Source of the DNA: Semisulcospira habei
Taxonomy: Eukaryota > Mollusca > Gastropoda > Semisulcospiridae
NCBI GenBank assembly: GCA_036245525.1
Contig: BTPG01000003.1
Coordinates: 135,778,873-135,842,872 of the forward strand
Reading direction: 5' to 3'
Length of the DNA stretch: 64,000 nucleotides
Shown here: positions 60,681 through 64,000 of the stretch, piece by piece
How positions within the stretch are numbered: the first letter of the stretch is position 1
Layout: every line of letters begins with the position of its first letter
The notes under the pieces: generated by a model
Database searches by the model: none
The model's input: only the letters and a program-made list of their open reading frames with translations
What the model was told of the DNA's origin: nothing
Position numbers and translations under genes: made by a program

Positions 60681-60868
60681 TGATCAATGATTGCTCTGCT
60701 GTACTCCGTCAACAGAGACTTATTTTTAGGTTTTAGCGTGTGATTACCACAGGGAAAGGGCAGTCATTTTGTGATGACAAGGTTTGTCCTTTTCGGACAG
60801 TGTTTTCTGCAAGATGTCCTTTCAAACCAGATCTTACCATCAGTGGCCGGAAACGTGCCCTGCCTATT

Positions 60869-60932
60869 TAAGGCATAGATCCTCATGGGCTCTTGCAGGC
60901 TAGGAAGGCTCAAGACAATCTGTTCTTTTTGT
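60869..60932. repeat. family A remnant
   Basis: AAGGCATAGATCCTCATGGG and GGCTCAAGACAATCTGTTC. Confidence 0.5.
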
Positions 60933-61353
60933 CAGTACATGCATCATTAATTTGCTTCTTTTTTTCCCATAGACAGAATAGATAATTTGACTTTCAGTTC
61001 TCGGTGGCGAAGGCACCATTTTTCACCTGTAAAGGGGCGTAGACCATCATCGTAGGCCCTCACAGCCTATACCTGCTATGTCATTTATGTGTGTGTGTTT
61101 CATAAACAGAGGAGGTCTTCGGGCGTTCAGGCATAAGTGCTAAGGTCCTCTTCTTGTCGGCTCTCGTTTCAGACCGTAAACGCGTTCAGGTTTCCAAATA
61201 CAAAGGCTTCATATCTAAAGTTGCCGTGCAGTATATCACAGCTCGCAAAAAGCAGAACAGCCCTGGCAGCTTTCATGTTTGTATACTGTGTACATGTACC
61301 ATTGTTTCTTATTGCGGACGATCCTGGTGTAAAGTATAGTCTCTCACACTGGT

Positions 61354-61563
61354 TTAACCCATTTAGTCCCGAAGCCCTACAGCAGGAGATGGAATGACCG
61401 TGATAATTCAAGGGTAGTGCCAGATTAGCTTGGCGCCTAAAGGCGCCAAAGCTAATCTGGCACTACCCTTAAATTATCATGGTCGAGCCATTTCCTGCAA
61501 CTGTTACTGTTAGGTAACACCTCCAAAATGTGGACAATGCGGCCGTGGGGCTAAATGGGTTAA
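61354..61563. mobile_element. family B TTAA element, complete, reverse orientation
   Basis: TTAACCCATTTAGTCCCGAA to GTGGGGCTAAATGGGTTAA. The stem TTCAAGGGTAGTGCCAGATT/AATCTGGCACTACCCTTAAA is nearly perfect; the asymmetric CACCTCCAAAATGTGG block is on the right. Confidence 0.92.
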
Positions 61564-61823
61564 ATGTCTATAGATTCTCAGCGGTAGCGATTCGAAAGAA
61601 GCAGCCAGTCTGGTATAGACTGAGACCAGTCCAGCCTGCTACACATAGCTCATTAGCTCTTGGAGTTCAGTGAATCGGCTTCTTTTTTTTTTTTTCTTTC
61701 TTTCTTTTTTTGTGCTTGATTTTCACATATGGAGGTCATAGGTCGGAACCCCAAACTGGGAGTTGTTGCCTGAAGCCTTTCTTTTCTGTTGTCGTTTCAG
61801 TGTGTGTCTTGTTACATTGCCAG

Positions 61824-62138
61824 TTTGGTTGGTTAGTTCGGGTTTAACGTCCACAGCACCGAGGTGATCTTGGACGGCCCTGACGGGCGGGTTATGGGAG
61901 ACAGGGAAATCTATTGCTTATGGAGTACGACCTGAACACTGATCAACTCAGGCGCACTCCAACTGTGCCACTTTGATTTACGAGGACCTTTCAACGGACA
62001 TGCTATTGAATAAATCCGTTTTTCCCCCTGGATTGTGAGTCCAACTACAGGGGCCGGGACGGGATTCGAACCCACGACCCGGCGATTCCCTTCGCTCTCC
62101 TGCTCCGACGTTTAACCGCCTGAGCTATTTCGGACTCT
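61824..62138 (-). mobile_element. complete tRNA-derived SINE
   Basis: TTACATTGCCAG flanks it exactly at 61812-61823 and 62139-62150 (12-bp target-site duplication). On the minus strand it has an A-box region (AATAGCTCAGGCGGTTAAA), a B box GGGTTCGAATCC near 62062-62073, and ends GGACGTTAAACCCGAACTAA, CCAACC. Fragments of the same family lie at 25817, 28876 and 41022. Confidence 0.93.
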
Positions 62139-62582
62139 TTACATTGCCAGGTGTACGTCTACTTATTATATATTCTGGAGACGTTAGACTCAAACTTTTA
62201 GAGGGGTTGGTAGAGTGCTCACTTCATGCAAACAGTAAGGCACCTCACGGCGATTAAATCATTGTTAAAAGTTGCCTGCCTCTGTGAAGTTTCACTAATG
62301 GTCTTGTTAGTTAGCGTTTGTAGCAAGCCGCCTGACCTTTCTGGGGACCGGCGACTAGTTCCGGCTGAAGACACATGCTCGGTCATCTGCCTTGTTATTT
62401 TTCCAGTTCTACAAACAAGCCAAGGCTTTTACAAATTGTCTGAAAACTAAGGTGATGAAAGACTTGAGTGTAGTATACGCAAGAGAACAAGCCTAGGGCA
62501 GTGAATTGAGTGGTTTTAGGTTGTTGTTTTCTTCTTCTTTCTTTTCATTGTCTCCTTTCCCCTGTGTCCTGTTCCATGATTC

Positions 62583-62695
62583 TGAACCTTAGACGCTGAG
62601 TTGTAATTTACAGGCCAGCACACACACTCGTTGTCTCCCTTGATTCGCTTCCGCTGACTCAGCGGGAGCGAATCGAGAGTGACAACCAGCACACA
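62583..62695. repeat. family D arm joined to a family F hairpin
   Basis: GAGTTGTAATTTACAGGCCA, GCACACAC (D-like) runs into CGTTGTCTCCCTTGATTCGC, TTCCGCTGACTCAGCGGGAG, CGAATCGAGAGTGACAACCA, GCACACA. CGCTTCCGCTGA/TCAGCGGGAGCG is a private F centre. Confidence 0.75.
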
Positions 62696-62699
62696 ATAT

Positions 62700-63118
62700 T
62701 TGTCTAGAATCTAGTGAACGGAAGCCGCGGAAAGAAGGCGCGTTACATTGGATGAGCTAATCAAATAGTGTCAAGACTGGTAGGAGCACAACTTGGACTA
62801 GTCTAATGAAGATGTTGTAGACTGCTGGGCATTGCAGTAGCGGGGACTTCGTACATCGTACCACTTCGTCACAAAACTACAAAACAAGCACCCTCCCCGT
62901 CCCCTTCTTCAGTCTGGGAATCATGCGAACGATTGCACTCTCAAAGGTCAGATCGTCATCAGCACTCGAGCACAAGAACAAAGGCGCAAGGCCGACAGAC
63001 GATTGACTTGACCATCGTGTCCTAATCCTCAGCAAGTGGTCCCCAAGGCGTCAATGCGTCACCTTGAGGACTTTGAACAGTCATGCGATGGAGTTGGACT
63101 GCCAGCCAGTGTCCTTCT
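62700..63118. other. no recognised gene
   Basis: Nothing recognised. Confidence 0.4.
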
Positions 63119-63147
63119 GCAAGAGGCATAGATTCTATGCCTCTTGC
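63119..63147. repeat. family A minimal palindrome
   Basis: GCAAGAGGCATAGA, then TTCTATGCCTCTTGC: 29 bp, perfect arms with the entire inner stem deleted. The shortest member of the family here. Confidence 0.95.
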
Positions 63148-63295
63148 TTTGTGCAGTGATTTGAAGTCTACTTCTCTTTTTCGGCTGCAGTGGCCCATGA
63201 ACATGTTTAGCTATTTGCAGAACACTGCACACACTCAATTTTAATCCTACAATAGCCAGGCTGCATCTGCGTTTACTTCTTTTTTTTTTTTTTTT

Positions 63296-63354
63296 TTGCT
63301 GTTGGTAGCGGTTTTTATCGCGTGAAAATACCGCTACCCACAGTCAATTGGTTA
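63296..63354. mobile_element. family C hairpin, centre deleted
   Basis: GCTGTTGGTAGCGGTTTTTA, TCGCGTGAAAATACCGCTAC, CCACAGTCAATTGGTTAA. GGTAGCGGT/ACCGCTACC pair; the left terminus is buried in a poly-T tract. Confidence 0.75.
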
Positions 63355-63359
63355 AATCA

Positions 63360-63929
63360 TCTGCTAGGCAAAGGTCGCGGGAGGTGGATCGATCATAGCA
63401 ACCTGGCTTACGAGTCGCTGGTCTGACCGTTCTTTGTTGCTCCGGCTGCAGTGATTGGCGCAGAAAGTTGCGCGCTGCCTCTGGGGACATCAGACCACTC
63501 TGTACTCAGTAGCTTGCTTAACGCTGATACATCCACTTAAGAACGGCTAGAGCCGATCTCGGTCAGCAACAAGGCCTATATTCTGGGCCGTGATCGATTC
63601 CTTTGCGGCTTAACTCTATGTCTCTTAATTTGCAGATGAAACGGAAACGTCCGAGTGACTGTAACTTTGGGACTAAAAAAAATGTCCTACTTGCTGCCAG
63701 ACAATTTGCAACTCGATTCTCTCTCCATTGCATCACGCCGTTTCCAGACGACCGCTCCCGCCTCTTTCACGGTCCAGCGCGCAACATTGGCGACGCCGTA
63801 ATTTGCTCTCAGAAGTTCGATCTTGGCCGAGACTTGCTCTGGGCGGCTGGGGACACCCCCCCCCCCAACCCCCCGCCCCCCCCCCCCCCAAAAAAAAAAA
63901 AAGAAAAATAAAAAAGAAAAAATAAAAGG
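63360..63929. other. no recognised gene; C/A tracts
   Basis: Poly-C then poly-A/GAAAA low complexity at 63857-63927. A 102-codon frame here is largely low complexity. Confidence 0.5.
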
Positions 63930-63995
63930 TCGAGAGGCATAGATCTTCATGAGCCCCGCAGGCGGCACGGGCTCATGAGGATCTATGCCTCTTGC
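63930..63995. repeat. family A hairpin
   Basis: TCGAGAGGCATAGATCTTCA and TGAGGATCTATGCCTCTTGC; GAGCCCCGC and GCACGGGCTC inner arms. Confidence 0.92.
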
Positions 63996-64000
63996 AAGTG

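Overview
This window looks like non-genic DNA (intergenic or deep intronic) from an animal nuclear genome, most plausibly a lophotrochozoan such as a marine gastropod mollusc. That assignment is an inference from three things: RTE-type and CCHC-tailed non-LTR retrotransposons, tRNA-derived SINEs, and a very high load of simple repeats and short foldback elements. I found no exon chain, host gene, rRNA, functional tRNA or CRISPR array. Apart from two retrotransposon proteins, the open reading frames are explained by microsatellites, tandem repeats, palindromes or antisense shadows.

Retroelements. A full-length RTE-like LINE lies on the minus strand at about 14038-17329. It has an intact 1004-residue endonuclease-RT protein, a (TTAC)n tail and a likely 12-bp target-site duplication. 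A 5'-truncated sister copy is at 46893-47486, with a 13-bp duplication. A second LINE type lies on the plus strand at 53160-54687 (RT plus C-terminal CCHC finger, 5' truncated). SINEs: a tRNA-derived copy at 13042-13217, a different tRNA-derived family at 61824-62138 with fragments at 25.8, 28.9 and 41.0 kb, and a 396-bp retroposon present twice (10672 and 25233), each with a 10-bp duplication.

Foldback elements dominate the window. I group them by arm sequence. Family A: ~66-bp hairpin, about 60 recognisable copies, core GCAAGAGGCATAGAT. B and the related K: ~210 bp, TTAA at both ends, central GGCGCC palindrome. C: ~90 bp, TTAACCCTTTGGCTGTC ends. D: ~70 bp, arm TGCTGGTCTGTGATTTTGGA. E: arm AAAAGCGAGATTTTC. 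F: arm TCTCCCTCGATTCGCTGC. G: arm AAGGCGCTCCGCATC. H: arm AAACACGCTTAGAAAGGAC. I: TTAACNCATTCG ends. J: arm GCAAGGTGCTCCGCGAC. Many are bounded by TTAA, which suggests piggyBac-like mobilisation of non-autonomous elements.

The most interesting signal is that the two arms of a copy usually match each other better than they match other copies. Paired substitutions occur on both arms in families A, B, C and D. Other signals are progressive symmetric loss of palindrome centres, one-armed derivatives, nested and chimeric hairpins, and two minisatellites that are expansions of one hairpin arm (1-405 and 49363-49552).

Layout: 0-14 kb palindromes with a minisatellite at the left edge; 14-17.3 kb the RTE element; 18-43 kb palindromes, SINEs and long microsatellites; 43-43.8 kb a 31-bp tandem array; 44-53 kb palindromes and the RTE fragment; 53-54.7 kb the second LINE; 55-64 kb palindromes and a SINE.
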